DNA of 64,000 nt from UBA1801 sp035353395. Its GTDB lineage: Bacteria; Acidobacteriota; Holophagae; Holophagales; Holophagaceae. Below the pieces are notes generated by a model that made no database searches, was not told where the DNA came from, and was given only the letters and a program-made list of their open reading frames with translations. Made by a program: the position numbers and the translations under genes. The stretch spans positions 7,831 through 71,830 of the forward strand of contig DAOPZL010000012.1 in NCBI GenBank assembly GCA_035353395.1, written 5' to 3'. Below, in pieces: positions 8,539 to 17,204 of the stretch (the first letter of the stretch is position 1; every line of letters starts with the position of its first letter).

Positions 8539-8559
8539 ACGGGCCGAGGCTCGGCCCGT
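8539..8559. promoter_or_regulatory. Perfect palindrome upstream of the permease
   Basis: ACGGGCCGAG and CTCGGCCCGT form a perfect 10-bp-arm inverted repeat with a single-base centre. It ends about 17 bp before the permease start on the minus strand, just upstream of its Shine-Dalgarno. It could be a repressor operator or an RNA hairpin controlling initiation. The regulator is unknown. Confidence 0.5.
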
Positions 8560-8786
8560 CCGAATGAACGGTCCCGGCCTCGGCACAAACGTGCCTATCC
8601 TACGTTGGTTCGGGCACGCGCGGAAGCGTTGGTTTCAGTTTCCGCGCAGGAACCCAGGGAATCATTGACCCGCTGGCCAGGCTTTCAAAATAGAGGCGGC
8701 GAGGAACCCGTGACGCAAGGCGCAGACAGGACGGCGGCCCTGCAGGTAGCCTTCCGGAAGGGGTCCCCCCTCATCAGGAGATGATC

Positions 8787-9491
8787 ATGCCTGAAGCAGA
8801 ATCAAGGATCGATTCAGGCTCCGGCTTCCGGGAAGAGGCTTTGGCGGTTGAACGGGCCTTCGCGATACGGGTGGCCTACGACGGCATCCGTTCGGCCTTC
8901 CTCTCTGCGCTGGCGGCGGATTCCGTCATCTGCGAGGAGGGTCCCGTCCCCGGCCGGGCCGCCTACGAGGCCCTGCCCGTGGACCACCAGGGCACCGTGA
9001 TCTGGGAGATCTCCATGGACGCCGTCGCCGGCGACGGTACGCTGGCCTGCATGGCCGGACCCTACCGGCAGCTGGACGGGGCCGGCGCGGAGATCGCCAC
9101 CGGCGCCTACTTTTCCGCCTGGAAGAGGGGATCCAGCCGAGGCCGTTTCGAGCTTGCACTGGATTTCTGGTCCCGCGGGGCGGCGTCCCCGGCCGGAGAC
9201 CTGCCCTGGATCCGCCAGGAGGACGCGGGTTCGGCCGGGCGGGCCATGAAGCCCTTCCTCCAGGCCTGCCTCAAGGAGGGGCGGACTCCCCCGGTCGCCG
9301 GCGCGCTCCGCATCGGTCCGGCCGTCCCGGAGGACGGGCTGGCGCCGGGAGGCTTCTTCCAATCGGGCAGCGGCGAGCTCGGAGTGCTCTGGGGATCGAG
9401 ACTCCGGAACGACGGCAGCCGGGGCGCCTTCGCGCTGCTCCTGGCCTCCGGCGAGCCGCAGCCGAGGCCGCTGCTGTTCATCGGCGCCTAG
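8787..9491 (+). CDS. NTF2-like (DUF4440-type) protein of unknown function
   Basis: 234 residues. The first half (about 15-130) has the pattern of the secreted or cytosolic NTF2-like family: an AVERAFA helix, AFLSALAADSVIC, then alternating strands with DGTLACMAGPY and ATGAYFSAWKR. The second half (about 135-234) is unrelated to anything I recognise. No signal peptide is visible. The ATG at 8787 is preferred over the one at 8781 because AGGAG ends at 8780, leaving 6 nt. It is divergent from the permease and followed 56 bp later by an amidohydrolase. Confidence 0.55.
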   Translation: MPEAESRIDSGSGFREEALAVERAFAIRVAYDGIRSAFLSALAADSVICEEGPVPGRAAYEALPVDHQGTVIWEISMDAVAGDGTLACMAGPYRQLDGAGAEIATGAYFSAWKRGSSRGRFELALDFWSRGAASPAGDLPWIRQEDAGSAGRAMKPFLQACLKEGRTPPVAGALRIGPAVPEDGLAPGGFFQSGSGELGVLWGSRLRNDGSRGAFALLLASGEPQPRPLLFIGA

Positions 9492-9547
9492 GTTTCGCGG
9501 GTAGAATCCTCGGGATACCGCCCATGACTGGCGGGGGGAGTCGGACC

Positions 9548-10786
9548 ATGAGGCCAGCCACCGAACCATCGATCAACGCCCGCCGCCTCCTGGACCGACT
9601 GGAAAGCCTGGGTTGCGTGGGGCGCCGGGAGGACGGCTCCATCTGCAGGCTGGCGCTCACGGACGAGGACCGCCAGGGGCGCGACCTGGTGGCCGCCTGG
9701 ATGCGGGAGCTGGGACTGGAAGTCCGGGTGGACCGCGTGGGCAATCTCTTCGGACTGAGGAAGGGCCTGGAGGACCTCCCGCCGGTCATGACCGGATCCC
9801 ACATCGACACCGTGGCCACCGCGGGGAAATTCGACGGATGCCTGGGCGTGCTCGCGGGGCTGGAAGTGGCCCAGACCCTGGACGAGGCGGGGATCCGGAC
9901 GCGAAGGCCGCTGGTGGTGGCCGCGTTCACGGACGAGGAGGGGGTGCGGTTCCAGCCCGACATGCTCGGGTCCCTCGTCTACGCGGGCGGGATGGACGTC
10001 CGGGAGGCCCTGGAGAGGCCGGGCATCGACGGGACCACCTTCGGCGGGGAGCTGGCACGCATCGGCTACGCGGGGGAGATGGAGCCCGGGGCCCTGGCCC
10101 CGAGCGCCTTCGTGGAACTCCACATCGAGCAGGGGCCCATCCTCGATCATGTCGGCGAATCGCTGGGCGTCGTGGCGGATCTCCAGGGCATCTCCTGGCA
10201 GGAAGTCACCCTGAGCGGCGTGTCGAACCATGCCGGCACGACGCCCATGCGCCTCCGTCACGACGCCGGCTACGGGGCGGCCCGCCTCGCCTGCTTCGTG
10301 CGCGACCTGGCGCTCAGCATCGGCGATTCGCAGGTGGGCACCGTCGGCTCCCTGCGGCTGGAACCCAACCTGATCAACGTGGTCCCGCGGGAAGCCGTGC
10401 TCACCGTGGACCTGCGCAACACGGACGAAGGGCGCCTCTGCGAGGCGGAGGAGCAGCTCGCGGCCTTCCTCCACGAGCTGGGCCAGCAGGAGGGCCTGGG
10501 AATCAGCACCCGGCGCCTGGCCCGCTTCGAGCCTGTCACCTTCGACGCCGGCATCGTGGCGGTCATCAAGCGCACTGCGGCTAGGCTCGGCCATCCCATC
10601 CGCACCATGACCTCCGGCGCGGGCCAGGACGCCCAGATGCTGGCGCGCGTCTGTCCTACCGCCATGATCTTCGTTCCGAGCATCGGGGGCATCAGCCACA
10701 ACCCCATGGAACGGACGGAATCGTCCCACGTGGAACTGGGGGCCAACGTCCTCCTGCACACCCTGCTCGAACTGGCCGGGAACTGA
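9548..10786 (+). CDS. M20-family N-carbamoyl-amino-acid / allantoate-type amidohydrolase
   Basis: 412 residues. Motifs of the Zn/Mn-dependent M20 amidase branch are clear: TGSHIDTV (metal His and Asp), FDGCLGVLAGLE, FTDEEGVRF (catalytic Glu and metal ligand), HIEQGPIL, and GAGQDAQ near the C-terminus with the closing SIGGISHNPME. These enzymes hydrolyse N-carbamoyl-L-amino acids, ureidopropionate or allantoate to the amino compound, CO2 and ammonia. The permease nearby makes pyrimidine or purine breakdown plausible, but that is context only. The ATG at 9548 has GGGGGGAG upstream; an ATG at 9524 does not. Confidence 0.85.
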   Translation: MRPATEPSINARRLLDRLESLGCVGRREDGSICRLALTDEDRQGRDLVAAWMRELGLEVRVDRVGNLFGLRKGLEDLPPVMTGSHIDTVATAGKFDGCLGVLAGLEVAQTLDEAGIRTRRPLVVAAFTDEEGVRFQPDMLGSLVYAGGMDVREALERPGIDGTTFGGELARIGYAGEMEPGALAPSAFVELHIEQGPILDHVGESLGVVADLQGISWQEVTLSGVSNHAGTTPMRLRHDAGYGAARLACFVRDLALSIGDSQVGTVGSLRLEPNLINVVPREAVLTVDLRNTDEGRLCEAEEQLAAFLHELGQQEGLGISTRRLARFEPVTFDAGIVAVIKRTAARLGHPIRTMTSGAGQDAQMLARVCPTAMIFVPSIGGISHNPMERTESSHVELGANVLLHTLLELAGN

Positions 10787-11105
10787 GACGGCGTGGCGGG
10801 GGCTGGACCCGGAGGAGCGGACCGGGAGCCAAGGCTGTCGCGGGAACCCCGTGCCGGACCCGCAGGCCGGTTTTTCGCTGGATATTCCAAACATGACCCT
10901 GCCGGCACAAGTCTGGCGATGCGCTTATTCAGGGCCGTATGACCGGAAAGCCGGGGCGGAGGGCGGCGTCCGCCGGAGCGCGGAAGGCCGGTGCGGCCGG
11001 AAGGGCGGGGAACCGACCCGGGACCCGATGCCCACACGAAGGCGGACGACGGGGGGACCCGGACCAGGGAATCGTCGACTTCGGAAGCGCGGCGGGGCGT
11101 CCGGA

Positions 11106-11134
11106 TTGTTACAGGGCTCAATATTCGTTAATCT
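11106..11134 (+). promoter_or_regulatory. Putative sigma70-type promoter of the lysine cluster
   Basis: TTGTTA (11106-11111), a 17-bp spacer and TAATCT (11129-11134) form the best -35/-10 pair in the AT-rich island. It would give a leader of roughly 215 nt before kdd. Confidence 0.45.
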
Positions 11135-11193
11135 GTAGGGAATTTCCAAGTAGTGTCATTATTACGCAAATATTTTTTATGATATATACGATT

Positions 11194-11237
11194 ATGAATG
11201 GAGTTTAAAATGAATCTAATTCATTTGATACATGAAT
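11194..11237. promoter_or_regulatory. Repeated ATGAAT half-sites with a perfect palindrome
   Basis: AAATGAAT-CTA-ATTCATTT (11208-11226) is a perfect 8-bp-arm inverted repeat. Further ATGAAT copies lie at 11194-11199 and 11232-11237. The clustering in the AT-rich island upstream of kdd suggests binding sites for a regulator of lysine fermentation. Its position downstream of the putative promoter would suit a repressor. Confidence 0.45.
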
Positions 11238-11358
11238 TTTTTGCATGATGGGGAACGTACGGGGTCCGTCTAGATTAGTCGTGCATCAGGTTTGTCTCTC
11301 GACGGACGTACGGATGTTTCGGCGCAGGGACATTCACACAACCACATAGAGGTGAAAT

Positions 11359-12402
11359 ATGACTGTTCGCACCGCGTGCAAGTACGGTTCTCACCGTGTA
11401 CTCAAGCCGAAAGGAGTCCTGCCTCAGCCGGCGCTCCAGATCGACAACGACTTCTCGACTGTCTACGACAACGAGATCCTGGTTGATGTGATCGCCCTCA
11501 ACATCGACTCCGCGAGCTTCACCCAGCTCGAGGAAGCCGCCGGCAAGGACGAGCAGAAGATCGCCGCCAAGATCCTCGAGATCGTCGAGCAGCGCGGCAA
11601 GATGCAGAACCCGATCACCGGTTCCGGCGGCATGTTCATCGGCCGCGTGGCCAAGATCGGCAAGGCCCTCAAGGACCGCAACCTCAAGGTGGGCGACAAG
11701 ATCGCCTCCCTGGTCTCCCTCAGCCTCACGCCCCTCAAGATCAACAAGATCAAGAAGATCTACATGGACATCGACCGCGTCGAGATCGATGGGCAGGCCA
11801 TCCTGTTCGAATCCGGCATCTACGCGAAGCTCCCCGAGGACATGACCGAGAGCCTGGCTCTCGCGGCCCTGGACGTGGCCGGTGCCCCGGCCCAGACGGC
11901 CAAGCTCGTGAAGCCCGGCGACCGCGTCCTCGTCATCGGCGCGGGCGGGAAGTCCGGCCTGCTCTGCTGCTACGAAGCCATGAAGCGGGTCGGCCCCACC
12001 GGCCGCGTCGTGGCCAACGTCCACCACGCCAAGGACATCCCGACCCTGATGGACCTCAAGCTCTGCCACGAGGCCGTGACGGGCGACGCCACCAAGCCGG
12101 TGGAGTTCCTCGACGTCGTGACGAAGGCCAACGAAGGGAAGGAATTCGACGTCATCATCACCTGCGTGAACGTGGCCAACTGCGAGATGGGCAGCATCCT
12201 CCCCTGCAGGGACGGCGGCATCGTCTACTTCTTCAGCATGGCCACCAACTTCACCAAGGCCGCCCTGGGCGCCGAGGGCGTCGGCAAGGACGTCAACATG
12301 ATCGTCGGCAACGGCTACACCAAGGACCACGCCGAGATCACCCTCTGGGAACTGCGGGAGAACGAGAAGCTCCGCAAGCTGTTCGCTGAACGCTACATGT
12401 AA
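11359..12402 (+). CDS. kdd: L-erythro-3,5-diaminohexanoate dehydrogenase
   Basis: 347 residues, the usual length for Kdd. It oxidatively deaminates 3,5-diaminohexanoate to 5-amino-3-oxohexanoate, producing NAD(P)H and ammonia. The N-terminal catalytic part starts ACKYGSHRVLKPKGVLPQ. A Rossmann glycine motif VLVIGAGGKSGLLCCYEA lies at about residues 192-209, and the C-terminus carries MIVGNGYTKDHAEITL. A Shine-Dalgarno GAGGTG precedes the ATG. It is the first gene of the lysine-fermentation cluster and is separated from kce by a strong hairpin. Confidence 0.92.
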   Translation: MTVRTACKYGSHRVLKPKGVLPQPALQIDNDFSTVYDNEILVDVIALNIDSASFTQLEEAAGKDEQKIAAKILEIVEQRGKMQNPITGSGGMFIGRVAKIGKALKDRNLKVGDKIASLVSLSLTPLKINKIKKIYMDIDRVEIDGQAILFESGIYAKLPEDMTESLALAALDVAGAPAQTAKLVKPGDRVLVIGAGGKSGLLCCYEAMKRVGPTGRVVANVHHAKDIPTLMDLKLCHEAVTGDATKPVEFLDVVTKANEGKEFDVIITCVNVANCEMGSILPCRDGGIVYFFSMATNFTKAALGAEGVGKDVNMIVGNGYTKDHAEITLWELRENEKLRKLFAERYM

Positions 12403-12415
12403 CGGATTTTTTCCC

Positions 12416-12456
12416 GGCCGGTGGCCGGCGGCGGAAGACGCCGTGGACCACCGGCC
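12416..12456 (+). promoter_or_regulatory. Strong hairpin between kdd and kce
   Basis: GGCCGGTGG (12416-12424) pairs perfectly with CCACCGGCC (12448-12456), and an inner CGGCG/CGCCG pair extends the stem. There is no T-run after it. It could act as an attenuator or mRNA-stability element setting kdd expression apart from the genes downstream. Confidence 0.5.
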
Positions 12457-12510
12457 GATCCACTTCTTTGACAGCGGCCAGTCATAATCGCAAGCAACAG
12501 GAGGTCCGAC

Positions 12511-13338
12511 ATGAACAACAAGCTCATCATCACGTGCGCGGTTACCGGCGCCGAGACCACCAAGGCCCAGAATCCCGCGCTGCCGGTCACCCCGGAGGAG
12601 ATCGCCGATTCCGCCTACGATGCCTGGAAGGCCGGCGCGTCCGTCCTGCACCTCCACGTGCGGGACGCGAATGCCCAGCCCACGCAGGACCTGGCCGTCT
12701 TCAAGAAGACCATCGAGCTGGTGCGCCGGAAGTGCGACATCGTCATCGAGACGACCACGGGGGGCGCGGTGGGCATGACCGCCGAGGAGCGCCTGCAGCC
12801 CGTCACCCTCGATCCCGAGATGGCGAGCCTCGACTGCGGCACGGTCAATTTCGGCGACGACTACATCGTCAACACCCTGCCGATCATGCGGGAGTTCGCG
12901 CGCGAGATGGCCGCCCACAAGGTCCAGCCGACCCTGGAGTGCTTCGACCTCGGCCACGTCTACGCCAGCCACATCCTGATCAAGGAAGGCCTCATCCAGG
13001 CGCCCTTCCACTACGGCCTCGTGCTGAACGTGCCCGCCGCCGTCAAGTACGAGCCGGACGTCCTGGAATTCCTCGTCCGCAAGCTCCCGCAGGGCGCCTT
13101 CTGGACCGCCATGGGCATCGGCGGGAAGGCGAACCTGGACTGCATCTACGGCGCGATCGCCATGGGCGGCAACATCCGGGTCGGCTTCGAGGACAACGTC
13201 TACTACAGCAGGGGACGCCTCGCCACTTCGAACGCGGAGATGGTCGAGAGGGCCGCCCGTATCGCCAAGGACTGCGGCCGCGAGCTCGCTCGCCCCGACG
13301 ACGTCCGGGAAATGTTGAAGCTCAGGAAGAACGGCTGA
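12511..13338 (+). CDS. kce: 3-keto-5-aminohexanoate cleavage enzyme
   Basis: 275 residues, DUF849/BKACE family. It condenses 5-amino-3-oxohexanoate with acetyl-CoA to yield 3-aminobutyryl-CoA and acetoacetate. Zinc ligands are visible as HLHVRD (His47, His49) and the Glu of VGFEDN. TGAETTK near the N-terminus and TTGGAVGMT line the substrate pocket in the family. AGGAGG precedes the ATG. Its position directly after kdd supports the lysine-pathway member of this broad family over other beta-keto acid cleavage enzymes. Confidence 0.92.
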   Translation: MNNKLIITCAVTGAETTKAQNPALPVTPEEIADSAYDAWKAGASVLHLHVRDANAQPTQDLAVFKKTIELVRRKCDIVIETTTGGAVGMTAEERLQPVTLDPEMASLDCGTVNFGDDYIVNTLPIMREFAREMAAHKVQPTLECFDLGHVYASHILIKEGLIQAPFHYGLVLNVPAAVKYEPDVLEFLVRKLPQGAFWTAMGIGGKANLDCIYGAIAMGGNIRVGFEDNVYYSRGRLATSNAEMVERAARIAKDCGRELARPDDVREMLKLRKNG

Positions 13339-13455
13339 AGGTAGCGCCGACCATCAACCCACCACCACGTTCATTGGCATGAATGGCATGAGGGGCCGCG
13401 CGGGATGTTCCCCGGCGTGAAGGCCGTCCCGCGACGACCCCCAAGGAGAAGTCAG

Positions 13456-14721
13456 GTGAAATATCCATCCGTCAATTGGCATTCCATCGACCTGTTCAAG
13501 GACGTAACTCCCGAGCAATGGAATGACTGGCGCTGGCAGATGCGGAACGGGATCCGCGACGTCGAGACCCTCGAGAAGGTGGTCAAGCTCACCGTCCAGG
13601 AACGCGAGAACCTCCAGAAGTGCCTCGCGAAGTTCAAGATGGAGATCACCCCGTACTACGCGGCCCTCATGGACCGGGAGGATCCGGACTGCCCGGTGCG
13701 CATGCAGTCCGTGCCGCGCATCGCGGAGCTCTACAACGATCCTTCGGATCTCAACGATCCTCTCCACGAGGACGTGGACTCCCCCGTCCCGGGCCTGACC
13801 CACCGCTACCCCGACCGGGTGCTGCTCCTCGTCACCAACATCTGCTCCATGAACTGCCGGCACTGCACCCGCCGACGCTTCGTGGGCGAGACGGACGTGG
13901 ACATGCCCGAGGACTACATCCAGAAGGCCATCGACTACATCGCCCGGACCAAGACGGTCCGTGACGTCCTCATCTCCGGCGGCGATCCCTTCGTGCTGTC
14001 CGACGAGCGGCTGGAATCCATCATCAAGCGGGTCCGGGCGATCGAGCACGTGGAGATCATCCGCATCGGCACCAGGACGCCGGTGGTCATGCCCCAGCGC
14101 ATCACCGACGACCTCGTCAACATGCTCAAGAAGTACCACCCGATCTACGTCAACACGCACTTCAACCACGCCAAGGAGATCACGGCGGAGGCCAGGGAGG
14201 CGTGCGCCAGGCTCGCCAACGCCGGCATCCAGGTGGGGAACCAGAGCGTGCTCCTGCGCGGCGTCAACGACAGCCCGGAGGTCATGAAGCAGCTCGTCCA
14301 CAAGCTGCTCACGGTCCGGGTCCGCCCATACTACATCTACCAGTGCGACCTCTCCCTGGGCATCTCGCACTTCCGGACCTCCGTGGCCAAGGGCATCGAC
14401 ATCATCGAGAACCTGCGCGGGCACACGACCGGCTTCGCCGTTCCCACCTTCGTGGTGGACGCGCCCGGGGGCGGCGGGAAGATCCCGGTCATGCCGAACT
14501 ACCTCATCACCCGGAGCGAAGGGAAGGTCGTCCTCCGCAACTACGAAGGGGTCATCACGACCTACTCGGAACCGGCCCACGTCACGCCGGCGCCGAAGGC
14601 CAAGCCCGAGCCCACGGAGATCGACTACCGGGCCAAGGACGGCGTGGCCATGCTGCTCTCCGGCGCGAAGCTCTGCATCGAACCCGCCGAGCTCTCCCGG
14701 AACAAGCGCCACGTCAAGTGA
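13456..14721 (+). CDS. kamA: Lysine 2,3-aminomutase
   Basis: 421 residues, radical SAM enzyme converting L-lysine to L-beta-lysine with [4Fe-4S], S-adenosylmethionine and PLP. The cluster motif is CSMNCRHC (Cys130, Cys134, Cys137). It is followed by TRRRFVG and SGGDPFVLSD, while PLP and SAM contacts such as VVDAPGGGGKIP are conserved. Start GTG at 13456 is chosen because AAGGAGA lies 6 nt upstream and it gives the usual length of about 416; an earlier ATG at 13405 would add an arginine-rich tail without a ribosome site. First step of the pathway. Confidence 0.93.
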   Translation: MKYPSVNWHSIDLFKDVTPEQWNDWRWQMRNGIRDVETLEKVVKLTVQERENLQKCLAKFKMEITPYYAALMDREDPDCPVRMQSVPRIAELYNDPSDLNDPLHEDVDSPVPGLTHRYPDRVLLLVTNICSMNCRHCTRRRFVGETDVDMPEDYIQKAIDYIARTKTVRDVLISGGDPFVLSDERLESIIKRVRAIEHVEIIRIGTRTPVVMPQRITDDLVNMLKKYHPIYVNTHFNHAKEITAEAREACARLANAGIQVGNQSVLLRGVNDSPEVMKQLVHKLLTVRVRPYYIYQCDLSLGISHFRTSVAKGIDIIENLRGHTTGFAVPTFVVDAPGGGGKIPVMPNYLITRSEGKVVLRNYEGVITTYSEPAHVTPAPKAKPEPTEIDYRAKDGVAMLLSGAKLCIEPAELSRNKRHVK

Positions 14722-14737
14722 ATGAAAGCGGAATCGC

Positions 14738-15592
14738 ATGGCGGAACTGAAGGGCATCGACGGGGCGGTCACCGCAGTGACCGGCTTCGAGAAAGGTTCG
14801 GGCAAGACCACCTTCCTGAACTATGCCCTTCCGTACGCCAGGGAATCCGGCCCCGTGGCCGTCTTCACCATCGGCGTGGACGGTTCCCTCAAGGCTCGTA
14901 ACCCCGGGGTCGCCGTTCCCGAGATCCGGGTCGAGCCGGGCGACGTCGTGCTGACGACCGAGACCTTCGCGAGAGCCTCCGGGGCCCGGTTCGAGGTCCT
15001 CGACGTCCTGCCCGGGCGCATGGCCCTGGGCCGGCTCATGCTGGGCCGGGCGGTCCGGGGGGGGGCGATCACCCTCGTCGGCCCGGAGCACTTCAGCCTG
15101 CTGGCCGAGCTCATCGGCAAGGTGCGGCGCGAGGGCTGGGCCCGGACCGTCCTGGTGGACGGCGCCGTGAACCGGATCACCCAGGTGAGCGCCCTGGGGG
15201 ACGTGAAGTTCGTCTTCGCGGTGAGGACCGACCGCTCGAACCTCGCCAGGACCGCCGCCAAGGTCCGCGCCGTCGTGGAGCTGGCCTCCCTCCCGAGGGA
15301 GGACCCGGGGGGGGACGGCTTCCGCCTCGACGGTCCAGTCACCTCCGAGGGGCTGAAGCTGCTTCCGCCGGACATCGAGCGGGTTTCCGTGGAGGACTTC
15401 ACCAAGTTCTTCCTCGAGCCGGCGGAGCTCCTCCGCGCCCTGGAGAGGTACCGCTTCTCCGTCCGCAGGGCCTTCGAGCTCCTGTGCCTCTCCGTCACCC
15501 TCAGGGACGTCAGCCGGGAGGAATTCCTCCAGGCGGTGGGGCCGGGGGCGGGCCCGAAGATCCTCTTCAATCCGTACGAGGTCCTCAGGTGA
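14738..15592 (+). CDS. kamB: Lysine 5,6-aminomutase reactivase subunit KamB
   Basis: 284 residues with a P-loop GFEKGSGKT (16-24) at the N-terminus followed by TIGVDGSLKARNPG. It matches the accessory protein found beside lysine 5,6-aminomutase in lysine fermenters, now called KamB, proposed to work with KamC in replacing damaged adenosylcobalamin on KamDE. It starts 16 bp after kamA and its stop overlaps the kamC GTG start (GTGA), implying coupled synthesis. Identification rests on family resemblance and position. Confidence 0.8.
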   Translation: MAELKGIDGAVTAVTGFEKGSGKTTFLNYALPYARESGPVAVFTIGVDGSLKARNPGVAVPEIRVEPGDVVLTTETFARASGARFEVLDVLPGRMALGRLMLGRAVRGGAITLVGPEHFSLLAELIGKVRREGWARTVLVDGAVNRITQVSALGDVKFVFAVRTDRSNLARTAAKVRAVVELASLPREDPGGDGFRLDGPVTSEGLKLLPPDIERVSVEDFTKFFLEPAELLRALERYRFSVRRAFELLCLSVTLRDVSREEFLQAVGPGAGPKILFNPYEVLR

Positions 15593-17202
15593 TTCGCGAT
15601 TTCCTGGCATATGCCGAATTCGAGGGGTTCTGGGCTCGTTTCCAGCCGGAGACGCCCTTCGGGAAGGACGAGAAGGAGAAGCTGGCGGTCCATGCGGACG
15701 CCGCGACGCTGGAAGGCATCTGGGATCGCACGGACACCCTGCTCGCGCTGCTCGGGGAACTGGACCGCGAGGAGGTCCGGCTGACCCGGATCATGCACCA
15801 CCTGAAGCGCATCCCGCGCTTCACCGAGGAGGCCCATCCCGTCTACGACGAGGTGGAGTTCCTCCAGTTCAAGAAGTTCCTCTACAACTACAAGCGCGTC
15901 ATGGACCTGCTGGACCGGCGGGTCCAGGCGGCCTTCGGATTCACCTACGTCTCCGAGCCCTTCGAGCGGATGCTCGACGTCGGCCGGCAGAGCGCGGAGT
16001 CCTTCTACGTGGCCGACGACTACTCCGAGGACCTCGCCAAGGTCCGGGCCGAGATCCGGAAGATCGACGACGCCATCCGGAAGGCGCGGGGCGCCCGCGC
16101 CGCGGAGATCGCGTCGCGCTGGGGCCTGGAATTCGGCTTCAAGGACTTCGTGCTCGTGGACCGGGAGGCCGTCGGCGACGTGGACAAGGCCGCCGGGCTG
16201 CTCCTGGTGGAACCCTACGACGAGACGAAGTACGCCGTGCGGCCGGTCCGCAGCGCCGAGGAACTCGTCCTCTCCGAGCGCCGCGTCGGGCTCCTCTCCA
16301 GGGAGCGCGCCTGCGAGGAGGAGATCCTGGAGAATCTCTCCCGGGCCGCCCGGCAGGAGCTGCCCCGCTTCCTCGAGTACCGGGAGGTGGTGAGGCGGTT
16401 CGACCTGTCCCTCGCCCGGGCCCGCATGGCCCGCGCCTTCGGGCTCCGGAGGCCGGTCCTCACGGAAGGCCCCATCCGAATCGCGGAGGGACGCTTCGTC
16501 CCCTGCGAGGAGGCCTGCCGGTCCCTCGGCACCGCCTACACCCCCCTGGACGTCGTGCTGGACGCCAACGTCACCGTGCTCTTCGGCTCGAACATGGGCG
16601 GGAAGACCATCGCGCTCAAGTCCTTCGCCTTCCTCCAGGCCTGCGCCCAGACCGGCCTGTTCGTGCCGGCGGGCCGCTTCGAGACCCGGCTGTTCCGGCA
16701 CTTCCACTACCTGGGAGAGGGTGCGGCGAAGGAGGAGGCCCAGGGGCTTTCGGGCTTCGGGTTCGAGATCCGGCAGCTCACCCAGGCCTGGCGGACCTTC
16801 CAGGAGCCCACCCTCGTCCTGTTCGACGAGTTCGCCCGCACCACCAATTCCTACGAGGCGGAAGCCATCATCTCCGCCGTGATCGAGGCCATGGCGGGGA
16901 ACCGCGCCGTCATCGCCCTCTTCTCGACGCACTTCCGGGGCGTCCGCCGGTTCCCGGAGGCCAAGTACCTGCGGATGAAGGGACTGGACCGGGCGAGCCT
17001 GGATTTCCACGAGGCCGAGGGCATATCCTTGGATGAGCGCATCCGGCTCATCAACAGGCACATGGAACACCGCCTCGTCCCCGACGAAGGCAACCAGGAT
17101 GTCTCCGACGCCATCGCCGTGGCCAGGCTGCTGGGCATGGATCTGGGCGTCTCGCAGCGGGCCGACCACTATTTCAAGGAAAGCAACCGAGTACAGGAGT
17201 GA
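15589..17202 (+). CDS. kamC: Lysine 5,6-aminomutase reactivase ATPase KamC (MutS-like)
   Basis: 537 residues. The C-terminal half is a MutS-type ABC ATPase: Walker A GSNMGGKT (333-340), Walker B LVLFDEFARTTNSYE and a switch STHFRGV. The mismatch-binding N-terminal domain of MutS is absent and is replaced by a helical region with many charged residues. This MutS-derived protein is the standard companion of KamB and is proposed to drive reactivation of KamDE. The GTG start overlaps the kamB stop; the next gene starts 2 bp after its stop. Confidence 0.83.
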   Translation: MIRDFLAYAEFEGFWARFQPETPFGKDEKEKLAVHADAATLEGIWDRTDTLLALLGELDREEVRLTRIMHHLKRIPRFTEEAHPVYDEVEFLQFKKFLYNYKRVMDLLDRRVQAAFGFTYVSEPFERMLDVGRQSAESFYVADDYSEDLAKVRAEIRKIDDAIRKARGARAAEIASRWGLEFGFKDFVLVDREAVGDVDKAAGLLLVEPYDETKYAVRPVRSAEELVLSERRVGLLSRERACEEEILENLSRAARQELPRFLEYREVVRRFDLSLARARMARAFGLRRPVLTEGPIRIAEGRFVPCEEACRSLGTAYTPLDVVLDANVTVLFGSNMGGKTIALKSFAFLQACAQTGLFVPAGRFETRLFRHFHYLGEGAAKEEAQGLSGFGFEIRQLTQAWRTFQEPTLVLFDEFARTTNSYEAEAIISAVIEAMAGNRAVIALFSTHFRGVRRFPEAKYLRMKGLDRASLDFHEAEGISLDERIRLINRHMEHRLVPDEGNQDVSDAIAVARLLGMDLGVSQRADHYFKESNRVQE

Positions 17203-17204
17203 CC

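Larger units (their letters stand above)
10787..11358. other. Non-coding stretch upstream of the lysine cluster
   Basis: 572 bp without a supportable gene. The first 320 bp has the GC-rich composition of the region and shows no codon-like reading frame with a homologue I recognise. From about 11105 to 11240 composition changes sharply to AT-rich, which is exceptional in this window. The last 120 bp (leader) contains direct copies of ACGTACGG (near 11245 and 11303) and the complementary pair GTCCGTC/GACGGAC. No riboswitch consensus was recognised. Confidence 0.7.

Noticed and set aside
11135..11358. Lysine riboswitch in the kdd leader
   Set aside because: No L-box consensus helices or AGAGGUGC-type core were found; the GAGGTG near the start is just the Shine-Dalgarno.
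12468..12473. Perfect TTGACA before kce as a -35 box
   Set aside because: CATAAT follows after only 9 bp and no acceptable -10 lies at 16-18 bp, so a separate kce promoter is not supported.
11275..13011. A 578-codon minus-strand frame across kdd and kce
   Set aside because: Runs antisense to two well-identified enzymes and the AT-rich promoter; composition is dominated by Asp, His and Val, as in shadows.
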